From: CAYMGQ01 sp964390055
GTDB taxonomy: Bacteria; Bacillota; Clostridia; Peptostreptococcales; Natronincolaceae
Assembly (NCBI GenBank): GCA_964390055.1
Contig: CAYMGQ010000006.1
Coordinates: forward strand, 60,384-124,383
DNA length: 64,000 nucleotides
Direction: 5' to 3'
Below the pieces are notes generated by a model, which worked only from the letters and a program-made list of their open reading frames with translations, ran no database searches and was not told where the DNA came from. Made by a program: the position numbers and the translations under genes. Numbering within the stretch: the first letter of the stretch is position 1; the number at the start of each line of letters is the position of its first letter. Shown in pieces: positions 7,925 through 16,233 of this stretch.

Positions 7925-9008
7925 CTTCCTGCCTCTCCCTTCTCCGTGTAATTAAATCTATAAAGGCCTCCAATCTAGTTGTAAAACCACTTTCCCCAGT
8001 CATTTCATCCACTATAAGGCAAAGATATGGTAGACTGTAATCCCTGCTTACACTTGGCAATATAGCCTGGGCAACAATTTCAGGCATACAGGTTAACGGA
8101 TAAATCTGGATTATACCATCAAAACCCCTTTTGGCATATTTAACAGAATATCCTATGGTTTCCCTAGCATGTCCACCTATCAAAGTTCTTAAATATGGTT
8201 TTGCGGCCTTATATGTATCCCTTTCTCCTGATAATCCCAAGGGATTTAAAAATAAGTGCTCTGTCAACCACCTACTAGTCTCCAAGGATTTCTCTATTTC
8301 TACCCCCATATCACCCAATTTTCTTTCCAAATATAAATTCACAAAGGGTTCAATAATGGTGTATATTTCCCCAACAATTCCAATTCTTAATACCTTCCTG
8401 CCAGGGTCCTCTTCTATAGACAAAAACTTTTCTTTAGTTTGATTAATTAAATCTGCCGTCTCCCTATAGCCCCAAGTTTTCCTAACCCTCCTATGGAAAT
8501 CGTCATAATATAAGTCCAACTCTCCCCTATTTTTTTGTCTTGGTCTTTTATAATGAGCAATCCTATCCAACCTATCAATCTGGTGCAAAATTTGTACTCC
8601 CCTTTGCAGAGCCCTGCCAATTTTGTATAGGTTTTTAGTTTGGGTCAAACTAAATATCCTCTTTACCAAGGTACTGTAGTCTCCCTTGGGCGGATCAAGT
8701 AAAACAAAGTCCATATCTACCCCTATCTCCTTTACTATTTCCCTTTGCAGTATAGTATAATAGCCAAAGCGGCAAGGTCCACAGCTTCCTGTAAAGACTA
8801 CAGTATTAGCCCCCTTTTTAGCACTTTCTACAATATTGCCTATATTAAGTTTTAATGGTAAACACATGGATTCTGGAGAATATCTCGTCCCTACATCCAA
8901 AGTTTTTTGACTATTTGCCGGGGGGATAACTATATCCAAATTTAATTCCTGCAATAGTACCTTTGTAGCAATATATTGGTTACCCATATGTGGAAAGGTT
9001 ATTTTCAC
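7899..9008 (-). CDS. CoA-protein activase-like / 2-hydroxyacyl-CoA dehydratase-related protein
   Basis: I choose GTG at 9008, seven bases after GGAGG, giving 369 residues; a TTG six codons upstream is less likely. The protein contains conserved cysteines in SPESMCLPLK, TGSCGPCRFGYY and PLTCMPE, the pattern of Fe-S ligands in the DUF2229/2-hydroxyglutaryl-CoA dehydratase D-like group. The C-terminal segment (EMTGESGFTTRLEAFIDLI) is shared with the next gene, so the two are divergent paralogues. It probably binds a [4Fe-4S] cluster and works with the activase encoded next to it. Substrate unknown. Confidence 0.75.
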   Translation of the reverse strand: MKITFPHMGNQYIATKVLLQELNLDIVIPPANSQKTLDVGTRYSPESMCLPLKLNIGNIVESAKKGANTVVFTGSCGPCRFGYYTILQREIVKEIGVDMDFVLLDPPKGDYSTLVKRIFSLTQTKNLYKIGRALQRGVQILHQIDRLDRIAHYKRPRQKNRGELDLYYDDFHRRVRKTWGYRETADLINQTKEKFLSIEEDPGRKVLRIGIVGEIYTIIEPFVNLYLERKLGDMGVEIEKSLETSRWLTEHLFLNPLGLSGERDTYKAAKPYLRTLIGGHARETIGYSVKYAKRGFDGIIQIYPLTCMPEIVAQAILPSVSRDYSLPYLCLIVDEMTGESGFTTRLEAFIDLITRRRERQEVEKLLSRC

Positions 9009-9960
9009 TTTTTTTCCTCCATTCAATCATATCTATAAAGGCTTCTAGTCGTGTATTTATCCCTGCCTCCCCTGTGTGTTCATCTACAGTAATTAATAAA
9101 AAGGGCATCCTGTTTCCCCTCCTTGCCTCCCTTTGGGCAAGTTCCTGAATAATAGAATCAATACCACAGCCAAAGGAGGACAGATAAATTATGCCATCGA
9201 TATCCTCTGACCTGGACAAATAGATAGCCGAGCCCAATAATTTCCTCCCATAAGTCCAAAACATTTGCTTATCTAGGCTTCCAGCAGCCCTGTTAATTTT
9301 CTTATAAGCCAACATTTCCGGGGTTATTATTCCTATCCCCTGGTCCAAGAGCTTTTCAATAAGACCCATAGAACCATAATTATCATATATATTGTAGGAA
9401 TGTCCTAGTAGCGCTATAGTAATTTCTGAGGTCCTTTCATCACCACCTACAAATCCTCTTTTTATTGGAAAATATCCTTTTCTAAGTTTGTCCTTGTAGT
9501 CATAGTAATTTTCTAATCCTTTTTTATAGGCCCTTCTAATCCTAATAGGATCTTTTGTAAGATAGTTGGCAAATTTACAAATAGTTTTATTTAAGTCCTT
9601 CCTGGACTTATTAAAATTAATTGTAGTATCAATAATAGGGGGCAAGCCCTTGATTGAATGACTGACCATTTCAGGCAAACCACAAAACTTAGGGCAGGTA
9701 TATTCACCCCTATAAACACTCATTATTTTCGGCAAAAAAATATAATCTACCCTATCCTTCAAATTTAAAATGTGTCCATGAAATATCTTCACAGGCAGAC
9801 AGGCCTCTTCTACTGTGTTTTTAACACCAGCATTTAAAATTGTCCTATTAGTATAATCCGATACTATGATTTCAGCCCCCAATTCCCTGTAAAAGCCTTC
9901 CCATAAGGGGAAATAATCATAAAACCAAAGCCCCCTTGGAAACCCAATACGAATCCTCAT
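8980..9960 (-). CDS. acyl-CoA dehydratase activase-related protein (DUF2229-type)
   Basis: The ATG at 9960 lies nine bases after AGGAGGA; an upstream GTG lies within that ribosome site and is rejected, giving 326 residues. It begins RIGFPRGLWFYDYFPLWEGF, typical for the DUF2229 domain, and carries cysteine motifs VEEACLPVKIFHGH, YTCPKFCGLPEM and SSFGCGIDS. The C-terminus VDEHTGEAGINTRLEAFIDM matches its downstream neighbour. In many Firmicutes these parts are domains of one very large protein; here they are separate overlapping genes. It is the first gene of the trio. A Fe-S electron-transfer or radical-dehydratase role is inferred. Confidence 0.75.
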   Translation of the reverse strand: MRIRIGFPRGLWFYDYFPLWEGFYRELGAEIIVSDYTNRTILNAGVKNTVEEACLPVKIFHGHILNLKDRVDYIFLPKIMSVYRGEYTCPKFCGLPEMVSHSIKGLPPIIDTTINFNKSRKDLNKTICKFANYLTKDPIRIRRAYKKGLENYYDYKDKLRKGYFPIKRGFVGGDERTSEITIALLGHSYNIYDNYGSMGLIEKLLDQGIGIITPEMLAYKKINRAAGSLDKQMFWTYGRKLLGSAIYLSRSEDIDGIIYLSSFGCGIDSIIQELAQREARRGNRMPFLLITVDEHTGEAGINTRLEAFIDMIEWRKKSENNLSTYG

Positions 9961-10077
9961 ATAACCATCTCCTCCTAACACCTGTATATTATTGACAAAA
10001 GCCTTACCAGCTATACTGCTATAAATATTAATGCACTTTAAATCTATAAATTTAGACCCTCTTAAATATCTAAAAAC

Positions 10078-10105
10078 TTGTAATCCTTCAAAAAAAGTGT
10101 ATAAT
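10078..10105 (+). promoter_or_regulatory. sigma-A promoter for the amino acid dehydrogenase gene
   Basis: TTGTAA at 10078-10083 and TATAAT at 10100-10105 are separated by 16 bases. Transcription would begin near 10112 and leave a leader of about 110 bases before the start codon. Confidence 0.55.
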
Positions 10106-10220
10106 TGTATATAGGAATTATATTCTAGTAATATATAAGCTAGTAACCATAGTTATTCCACCTATTAAACATTTAATATGCCAAATATTAAGAATTTTAA
10201 AAAAACAAGGAGGGTTTTAT

Positions 10221-11276
10221 ATGAAAATTTTTGATTATTTGCAAGAGGATAATTATGAGCAGCTGATTTTTTTCCAGGATAAGGACACTGGCCTAAAGGC
10301 AGTCATATGTATACATAACACAACCCTGGGACCAGCCCTAGGAGGTACAAGGTTTTGGAATTATGGTAGCGAAGATGAAGCAATAGTAGATGCCATCAGG
10401 TTGGCTAGGGGCATGACCTATAAAAATGCGGCAGCTGGTTTAAATGCTGGTGGTGGCAAGGCAGTTATTATAGGTGACCCGCAAAAAATTAAATCTGAAG
10501 AACTATTTAGAACCTATGCTAGATTTGTAGAGGGGTTAAATGGCAGATTTATAACAGGTCAGGATATGAATATAACCCTCCAAGACTTGGCCTATATGGG
10601 TTCAGAAACTCAATATGTTGCTGGTGTGGCGGGTAAGGGCGGAGCCCCATCTCCAATAACAGCCTTTGGTGTATTTAGGGGATTATTAGCTGCAGTTAAG
10701 GAAAAATACGGTAACGAAGACCTAACAGGAAAAAAAGTTGCTGTTCAAGGATTGGGAGCTGTAGGATACGAAGTATGTAATTACTTACAAGAAGCAGGTG
10801 CCCAATTATATGTAACGGATATAGTCCAAGAGAACATAGATAGGGCAGTTAATGAACTAGGTGCCACTGCTGTAGACAAGGACGAAATTTATGGTGTGGA
10901 TTGCCAAATATTTGTCCCATGTGCAATGGGGGCAATAGTAAATGATGACACAATTGACCAATTTAAATGTGATATAATTGCTGGTTCTGCAAACAACCAA
11001 CTTGCAGAAGAGAGGCATGGTGATATGTTAGAAGAAAAGGGTATACTATATGTGCCAGACTATGTAATAAATAGTGGTGGAGTCATTAACGTTTATGAAG
11101 AACTCCAAGGGTATGATAGAGACAGGGCAATGGCTAGGGCCTCTGCTATCTACAATAATGTAGCCATAATATTTGACATAGCCAAAAGAGATAATATACC
11201 TACCTATAAGGCAGCAGATAGAATGGCTGAAGAAAGAATTGAAAAAATGTCAAGAATCAATAGCATCTACCTATAA
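10221..11276 (+). CDS. leucine/phenylalanine/valine-type amino acid dehydrogenase
   Basis: An NAD-dependent Glu/Leu/Phe/Val dehydrogenase of 351 residues. The glycine-rich substrate segment and catalytic lysine are seen in MTYKNAAAGLNAGGGKAVI (about 72-90), the second catalytic region in ITGQDMN, and the Rossmann motif in VAVQGLGAVGYEVC near 176. These enzymes reversibly deaminate branched-chain or aromatic amino acids to 2-oxoacids in the cytoplasm. The length favours leucine dehydrogenase over the longer glutamate dehydrogenase. It is a single-gene unit with its own promoter and terminator. Exact substrate cannot be read from sequence by eye. Confidence 0.9.
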   Translation: MKIFDYLQEDNYEQLIFFQDKDTGLKAVICIHNTTLGPALGGTRFWNYGSEDEAIVDAIRLARGMTYKNAAAGLNAGGGKAVIIGDPQKIKSEELFRTYARFVEGLNGRFITGQDMNITLQDLAYMGSETQYVAGVAGKGGAPSPITAFGVFRGLLAAVKEKYGNEDLTGKKVAVQGLGAVGYEVCNYLQEAGAQLYVTDIVQENIDRAVNELGATAVDKDEIYGVDCQIFVPCAMGAIVNDDTIDQFKCDIIAGSANNQLAEERHGDMLEEKGILYVPDYVINSGGVINVYEELQGYDRDRAMARASAIYNNVAIIFDIAKRDNIPTYKAADRMAEERIEKMSRINSIYL

Positions 11277-11285
11277 AAATCAAGT

Positions 11286-11313
11286 AACCCCCATCCTTAA
11301 CAGGTTGGGGGTT
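11286..11313 (+). terminator. rho-independent terminator
   Basis: AACCCCCA (11286-11293) pairs with TGGGGGTT (11306-11313), followed by GTTT. It lies ten bases after the stop of the amino acid dehydrogenase gene. Confidence 0.8.
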
Positions 11314-11348
11314 GTTTAAAATCTAATAATAAAATTATATTTGTAAAG

Positions 11349-12086
11349 CTATTTAGCACACTCACAAAATCTTTCCAATCCTAATACTTCAGCAGCAGCG
11401 GCAATAGTAGTCCCATAAAAAATCACGGGCTTATCTAGGTCCAAATAATTGACTATTGAACCATTGGCCAGGGTACTTCCCGTTGCAACAACAATATCAC
11501 ACCACTCAATAACCTCTAGCATCTTATCCTCCCCATCCTCCAACAGAACACCAAACTTTTCTGTGCCTATTTGATCATCATCTAAATCCAAGACCCTAAT
11601 ATTATATTGTGATGCTAGGCTTTCTAAGAAGGATGGTTGATATCCTACTAGGGCAATCCTTGGATTCCCATAGTTTTTCCTTATATATTCCCCTAATTTT
11701 GTGGCACAATCTTCAGGTTCATTATCTTTACAGTGTATAGTAGCTTTAGCCTTACCCAAATAGCTCATTAGGGCATTAAAAGTTGCTATAAAAACAGCCC
11801 TATCAAAATTGCTCTCAATCGGTCCCTCTATAATGTCCTTTAATGTGCCCTCAAAATTTCCGGGCATATCTGTAAATACTTGCCCCAAGGCTCCGCGAAA
11901 TTCAGCCTGCATGAGCTTTTCCCTCCCCTTTATTAGGGGGAAATCTTGTCTGTCAGGATTACCAATAGCTTCTTCTGCCGTTAAGGTCCTGCCCGTAACT
12001 ACTATTCTTTCTCCCAGTAAATTTTTTCCTTCTACATGGTGAAATAATGCATCCTTTAGTTTCTTATATATCTTGTCCCCTGTCAA
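11349..12086 (-). CDS. DUF364 / Rossmann-like putative heavy-metal chelation domain protein
   Basis: A 245-residue soluble protein. The C-terminal half has a Rossmann-like fold (RIALVGYQPSFLESL, then DIVVATGSTLANGSIV and KPVIFYGTTIAAAAEVLG), characteristic of DUF364 proteins, which often occur with metal or Mo/Ni-enzyme genes. The N-terminal part (GERIVVTGRTLTAEEAIG) matches the DUF4213 segment that accompanies it. Conserved Cys residues include IHCKDNEPEDC and the C-terminal ERFCECAK. The biochemical role of the family is unknown; metal or cofactor chelation is only a prediction from structure. It stands alone between convergent and same-strand neighbours. Confidence 0.75.
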   Translation of the reverse strand: MTGDKIYKKLKDALFHHVEGKNLLGERIVVTGRTLTAEEAIGNPDRQDFPLIKGREKLMQAEFRGALGQVFTDMPGNFEGTLKDIIEGPIESNFDRAVFIATFNALMSYLGKAKATIHCKDNEPEDCATKLGEYIRKNYGNPRIALVGYQPSFLESLASQYNIRVLDLDDDQIGTEKFGVLLEDGEDKMLEVIEWCDIVVATGSTLANGSIVNYLDLDKPVIFYGTTIAAAAEVLGLERFCECAK

Positions 12087-12161
12087 TCTTGCTTCCTCCT
12101 TTAATTTACCTTTATTTATTAGAATATTATTATAATAATATAAATACTGGTTAGGATGAAT

Positions 12162-13679
12162 CTATTTTTTTATACTTCTTATAGCTTGAAGTACCTCTTT
12201 ACCTATATTGTAGGCTGGTGCTATTTCTACTGCACGCTGGGCATATCTTTCAGCCTTTACTAGGTCATCTAGGTGTAAATAGGTTATGGCTAAATTACAT
12301 AAAATGGTTGGATTACTTAAATCGTAGGCTAGGGCCCTCTTAAAAATTTTTAATGCATGGGAGAACCTTTCTTGGCCCAAGGCCTTGACTCCTAAACCCT
12401 CATAGGCTTCGATTATACCATGCTTTATTTTTTCATTTTGCTTTTCACTAGGATATTCGGCTAATAAACTTTCAAAGCATCTTACTGAATTTGCAAAATC
12501 TTTTTCCTTATTATATTTGATTCCCTGCCATAATAATACATTAATTTCATCTGCCGATTTGGAATGTCCTGCTAGAGTATTTTCCCTACGATAAGGGTTG
12601 TTTTTCTGGTTTTTTAAAGATAATTCTAATAAACGAAGGCTTAAAACCAACATTTCTTCAAGATTATTTAATTTGTTGACATAAGCCTTAGGTATATTGC
12701 TATAGCCCAAATATGCCCCTCCCAAGGATAGGGCTAAGTTGGCTATGGGTCCAGTATTTTTAGTTGATAGGCAATTTTTAAGAATACTTTCAAAATCATT
12801 AGGACTCTTTAAAAATATATAGATAGCTAGGGGGATAAACTCAAGCACAGGGTTTTGATGCTTCCATTTTTCCTGGGCCCTTGCAATATCTATGTCTTTT
12901 TCCAGTGCCTGTAGGACCTCTATGCCCATTCTAGTATATAGGCTTGTGGTCTTTGGAAAATTAACATAAGCCCCTAGTTTGTTTTCCATACCCTTTATAC
13001 TTTTCCCACAAATATCTATAAAGTTTTCCACCGACTCCCTATCCCTTAAACTAAAGGGGTCAAGGTTAGCAAGATATGCTATTGCCGTGGCCTGATATAT
13101 GCTGGAAGCTATAGTTGTCACTTCCCTATGAGTAATTGAAGCCTGTATACCTGCCATTAATTTTAAGGATAAAAAATCTCCATAATTAATCAAGGCAATG
13201 GGACTAGTGCGCAAGGCAGCAACACTACTAGCCACTTCACTTGCACTCCTATACCACTCCAATTTCCTATCCCGATAATTTATTGTAAACTCACCTAAGA
13301 AATCATCCTTTTCCCTAAAATTTTGCCGGATAAATCTGTCAGCCATATCTCCGGGGCAGAATTTCTGCTGGATAATCAAGGACTCCGCCATAATAATTAC
13401 CATATCTGTTATCCTAGTAACATTAAGATTGACCAAATGGCGGCTACTCTTTAAAAAACTATTAATAAATTCTACTTCCCCCCAAAACTGGCTACCCAAA
13501 TAACTCCCAAAGGCATCTCCTAGGGCCAGCCCAACAATGCTACCCTCTATCTTATCTCCATAGTTTATATTAGATGATGGAAGCAGGTCAATGTCCACCT
13601 TGGACTTCATAAAGTCTAGATGGTCTGCCTCTTTAAGCAAGAAATTATATAGTTGTCCTAAAGTTAATTCATGCATCAC
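12162..13679 (-). CDS. ADP-ribosylglycohydrolase-like protein fused to TPR repeats
   Basis: Residues about 40-350 show the DraG fold: GSIVGLALGDAFGSYLG, RITDMVIIMAESLI, and the internal ALRTSPIALINYG. In active enzymes the second motif carries a Thr-Asp-Asp metal site; here it reads T-D-M, and further acidic ligands are not obvious, so catalysis is doubtful. Residues about 375-505 are tetratricopeptide-like helices (LLWQGIKYNKEKDFANSVRCFESLL, ALKIFKRALAYDLSNPTILCNLAITYLHL). ADP-ribosylglycohydrolases remove ADP-ribose from proteins; TPRs bind peptides. The 505-residue fusion suggests a regulatory or scaffolding protein. No partner gene is apparent next to it. Confidence 0.75.
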   Translation of the reverse strand: MMHELTLGQLYNFLLKEADHLDFMKSKVDIDLLPSSNINYGDKIEGSIVGLALGDAFGSYLGSQFWGEVEFINSFLKSSRHLVNLNVTRITDMVIIMAESLIIQQKFCPGDMADRFIRQNFREKDDFLGEFTINYRDRKLEWYRSASEVASSVAALRTSPIALINYGDFLSLKLMAGIQASITHREVTTIASSIYQATAIAYLANLDPFSLRDRESVENFIDICGKSIKGMENKLGAYVNFPKTTSLYTRMGIEVLQALEKDIDIARAQEKWKHQNPVLEFIPLAIYIFLKSPNDFESILKNCLSTKNTGPIANLALSLGGAYLGYSNIPKAYVNKLNNLEEMLVLSLRLLELSLKNQKNNPYRRENTLAGHSKSADEINVLLWQGIKYNKEKDFANSVRCFESLLAEYPSEKQNEKIKHGIIEAYEGLGVKALGQERFSHALKIFKRALAYDLSNPTILCNLAITYLHLDDLVKAERYAQRAVEIAPAYNIGKEVLQAIRSIKK

Positions 13680-13804
13680 AAAACTCCTTTAACCTGAAAA
13701 TCTATCCCTACATGACTATTCTATAAATCCGGGCTTTTTCCTCCCCTATCTGCCTAATAAATATTGACATTCCCTTTGACCAATGATATATTAAGGTAAA
13801 TACA

Positions 13805-13910
13805 TACCTTTAATTCGGTCCAGCGAGACTGAGAAGGATAAATTAAATCTACTGCATTATAACTGACTATCATACCCTTTCGTCTCCTGACAGAGGGTAT
13901 TATTTATTGT
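13805..13910 (+). promoter_or_regulatory. pyr leader part 1: PyrR-binding hairpin and attenuator
   Basis: The core GGTCCAGCGAGACT matches the PyrR RNA-binding loop. Upper stem UUCGGUC (13814-13820) pairs with GACUGAG (13827-13833) and a lower stem CCUU/AAGG (13807-13810/13833-13837 region) closes it. Downstream AUACCCU (13872-13878) pairs with AGGGUAU (13894-13900), followed by UAUUUAUU: an intrinsic terminator. GUCUC at 13882-13886 could instead pair with GAGAC in the PyrR hairpin, giving a possible antiterminator. High UMP with PyrR should favour termination. pyrR itself is not in the window. Confidence 0.75.
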
Positions 13911-13914
13911 ATAA

Positions 13915-13980
13915 CCTTTAATTTAGTCCTGTGAGACTAAAAAGGGAGTGAGAAGCTCCCAAATACTAATTAGGGAGGCT
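13915..13980 (+). promoter_or_regulatory. pyr leader part 2: second PyrR-binding hairpin overlapping a ribosome-site switch
   Basis: UUUAGUC (13922-13928) pairs with GACUAAA (13935-13941) around loop CUGUGA, and CCUUU (13915-13919) pairs with AAGGG (13942-13946): a second PyrR site. GGGAG at 13944-13948 can alternatively pair with CUCCC at 13956-13960; the same CUCCC can pair with GGGAG of the pyrB ribosome site (13973-13977). PyrR binding would occupy the first partner and free CUCCC to mask the ribosome site. There is no U-run, so this second site probably acts on translation. Confidence 0.65.
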
Positions 13981-13986
13981 ATATAA

Positions 13987-14913
13987 ATGGATTTACAGGG
14001 AAGACATATTATTGATTCTACTGACCTAACCCTAGAAGAAGTTAATTGTATTACTAGTCTAGGGCTAGAAATCTTCAAAAATCCAAGGAAATATGCAGAC
14101 ATATGTAGGGGTAAAGTCTTGGGCAACCTATTTTATGAGGCTAGTACCCGTACTAGGTTAAGTTTTGAGTCCGCCATGCTTAGGATGGGGGGCAAATATT
14201 TGGGCTTTTCTGATGCTACCACCAGCTCTGTAACAAAGGGGGAGAGTGTAGCGGATACTGTAAGAATAGTCGATGATTATGTTGATATCATTGTTATGAG
14301 ACATCCGCGGGAAGGGGCCCCAAAATTAGCTTCACAATATTCTACTGTACCTATTATTAACGGTGGTGATGGAGGTCACCAACATCCTACCCAAACCCTA
14401 GCTGATCTTACAACTATCCAATATTATAAGGGTGAAATAAAAAATCTTACTATAGCATTCTGTGGAGATCTACTTTTCGGACGTACTGTCCATTCCTTAA
14501 TAAAAACTTTAAGCCAATATCCTAATATGAATTTTGTTTTAATATCACCAACAGAGTTAAAAATACCCTTCCATCTAAGGGATGAGATCCTATTAAATAG
14601 TGGTGTGCAAATTATTGAAACTACATCCCTGGAGGCTTACATACCCCAGGTGGATATCCTATATATGACCAGGATACAAAAGGAACGGTTTTTTAACGAA
14701 GAGGATTATGTGAAATTAAAGGATAGCTATATTTTAGACAAAATAAAATTGCAAAAAGCAAGGGAAGATATGTTGGTTCTTCACCCCCTACCCCGGGTCA
14801 ATGAAATTTCTTATGATGTAGATAAAGACCCTAGAAGTAAATATTTCCAACAGGCTAAATTAGGAATGTATGTAAGAATGGCCCTCATAGCCAAACTATT
14901 GGGGGTGATTTAA
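13987..14913 (+). CDS. pyrB: aspartate carbamoyltransferase catalytic subunit
   Basis: Catalyses carbamoyl phosphate + aspartate to carbamoyl aspartate, the committed step of pyrimidine synthesis. The carbamoyl-phosphate motif is intact (FYEASTRTRLSFESA, about residues 48-62), as are the SVTKGES loop, the MRHPREGA segment, and LHPLPRVNEI near the C-terminus. Length 308 is normal. ATG follows AGGGAGG by eight bases. The next gene, two bases later, encodes the regulatory chain, so the enzyme is the allosteric PyrBI holoenzyme. Expression is controlled by the two PyrR elements upstream. Confidence 0.97.
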   Translation: MDLQGRHIIDSTDLTLEEVNCITSLGLEIFKNPRKYADICRGKVLGNLFYEASTRTRLSFESAMLRMGGKYLGFSDATTSSVTKGESVADTVRIVDDYVDIIVMRHPREGAPKLASQYSTVPIINGGDGGHQHPTQTLADLTTIQYYKGEIKNLTIAFCGDLLFGRTVHSLIKTLSQYPNMNFVLISPTELKIPFHLRDEILLNSGVQIIETTSLEAYIPQVDILYMTRIQKERFFNEEDYVKLKDSYILDKIKLQKAREDMLVLHPLPRVNEISYDVDKDPRSKYFQQAKLGMYVRMALIAKLLGVI

Positions 14914-14915
14914 TT

Positions 14916-15344
14916 ATGTTAGAAGTTACTAGTATTGAAAACGGCATAGTAATCGACCATATAACATCAGGAAAGGGTTTGAAAATATTTCAAAAGCTCA
15001 ATTTAGATAAATTAGATACCCCTGTAGTCCTCCTTATGAAAGTTCAAAGCAAAAAACTGGGCAAAAAAGATATTATTAAAATCCAAGACCATACAGATAT
15101 TGATTTAACTATTTTAGGTTTAATTGACCCTAACATTACTATTAACATTATTAAAAATAATAGGATTGTGGAAAAAAAAGATATAGAAATACCACTTAGG
15201 GTAGTGGGCATGATAAAATGTAAAAACCCCCGATGTATAACCACCATTGATGACTATGTGGAACCAGAATTTACCCTGGTACCCCATACTAAGCTCCAAT
15301 ATCGTTGTAGTTATTGTGAGGAATTGACAGAATATAAATTATAA
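14916..15344 (+). CDS. pyrI: aspartate carbamoyltransferase regulatory subunit
   Basis: A 142-residue regulatory chain: an N-terminal nucleotide-binding domain (about 1-95) and a C-terminal zinc domain with four cysteines in C-x4-C (CKNPRC) and C-x2-C (CSYC). The zinc domain binds the catalytic trimers, and the N-terminal domain binds CTP/ATP for feedback control. It starts two bases after pyrB stops and is followed by a terminator, giving a pyrBI operon. A PyrBI-type enzyme also occurs in enterobacteria, archaea and some clostridia. Confidence 0.95.
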   Translation: MLEVTSIENGIVIDHITSGKGLKIFQKLNLDKLDTPVVLLMKVQSKKLGKKDIIKIQDHTDIDLTILGLIDPNITINIIKNNRIVEKKDIEIPLRVVGMIKCKNPRCITTIDDYVEPEFTLVPHTKLQYRCSYCEELTEYKL

Positions 15345-15356
15345 ATTACACATTAA

Positions 15357-15392
15357 CCCCCATTAGTTAGGTTTAGTCCCTTCTAATGGGGG
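15357..15392 (+). terminator. rho-independent terminator of pyrBI
   Basis: CCCCCATTAG (15357-15366) pairs with CTAATGGGGG (15383-15392), ten perfect pairs, followed by CTTATTAATAG. The minus-strand proC gene ends just beyond it, so it may serve both directions. Confidence 0.8.
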
Positions 15393-15413
15393 CTTATTAA
15401 TAGTTTGTATACC

Positions 15414-16217
15414 CTATTTAGACATATTTTTAGCCTTTTCCGTACAGGCTATCATGGCATCTATAATAGAGCCCCTAAAACTATTTTTCTCTAGGGAATG
15501 AACCGCCTTGATTGTCGTTCCCCCCGGCGAACAAACTTGATCCTTTAATTCTCCCGGGTGTTTCCCTGTTTCTAAAACCATCTTGGCCCCTCCCAATACT
15601 GCCTGGGCAGCATATTTATAGGCCTTATCCCTTGGCATTCCTTGTAGGACTCCTCCATCCGCTAAAGCCTCAATAAACATATAAACATAAGCCGGGCTAC
15701 TTCCACTTATAGATGGAATCATATCCATTAGTTCCTCACCTATTAGATCAGTCCTGCCTATACTATTAAATATTTTTAATATCCCATCTAATTCTTTTTG
15801 TGTAAGCTGGTTGTTAGCAGACACCGCTGTCATACCTTCCCCTACAAGAGCTGGGGTATTTGGCATTGTCCTAACTATTTTTACAGGAGTCTTAAAAAAG
15901 CTCTGAATATATTCAATGGAAATACCGGCAGCTATTGATACAAGGATATGGTCCTCCCCTATATAATCCCGTATTTCCTCTAAAACATATTGATATATAT
16001 TGGGTTTAACAGCCAAAAGAATAATATTTGCCCTTTCCGTAACTTGAACATTATTCTTACATAAATTAATCCTAGATGATCGGGCCAGTTTTTTTGCCCT
16101 TTCCTTATCCTTATCACTGACAAATACCTTTCTTTCTATACCTTCAAAGGCATCGGTTATACCCTCTACTATAGCCTGGGCCATATTTCCTGCACCAATA
16201 AAACCTATTTTATCCAT
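15414..16217 (-). CDS. proC: pyrroline-5-carboxylate reductase
   Basis: Catalyses NAD(P)H-dependent reduction of pyrroline-5-carboxylate to proline. Residues 3-12 form the Rossmann motif (KIGFIGAGNMAQAI); VRTMPNTPALVGEGMTAV and the C-terminal signature CSPGGTTIKAVHSLE are intact. The 267-residue length is typical. It is the last gene of a proA-proB-proC operon on the minus strand (16 bases after proB), downstream of a proline-type T-box. Confidence 0.97.
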   Translation of the reverse strand: MDKIGFIGAGNMAQAIVEGITDAFEGIERKVFVSDKDKERAKKLARSSRINLCKNNVQVTERANIILLAVKPNIYQYVLEEIRDYIGEDHILVSIAAGISIEYIQSFFKTPVKIVRTMPNTPALVGEGMTAVSANNQLTQKELDGILKIFNSIGRTDLIGEELMDMIPSISGSSPAYVYMFIEALADGGVLQGMPRDKAYKYAAQAVLGGAKMVLETGKHPGELKDQVCSPGGTTIKAVHSLEKNSFRGSIIDAMIACTEKAKNMSK

Positions 16218-16233
16218 GAAAATATCTCCTCCC

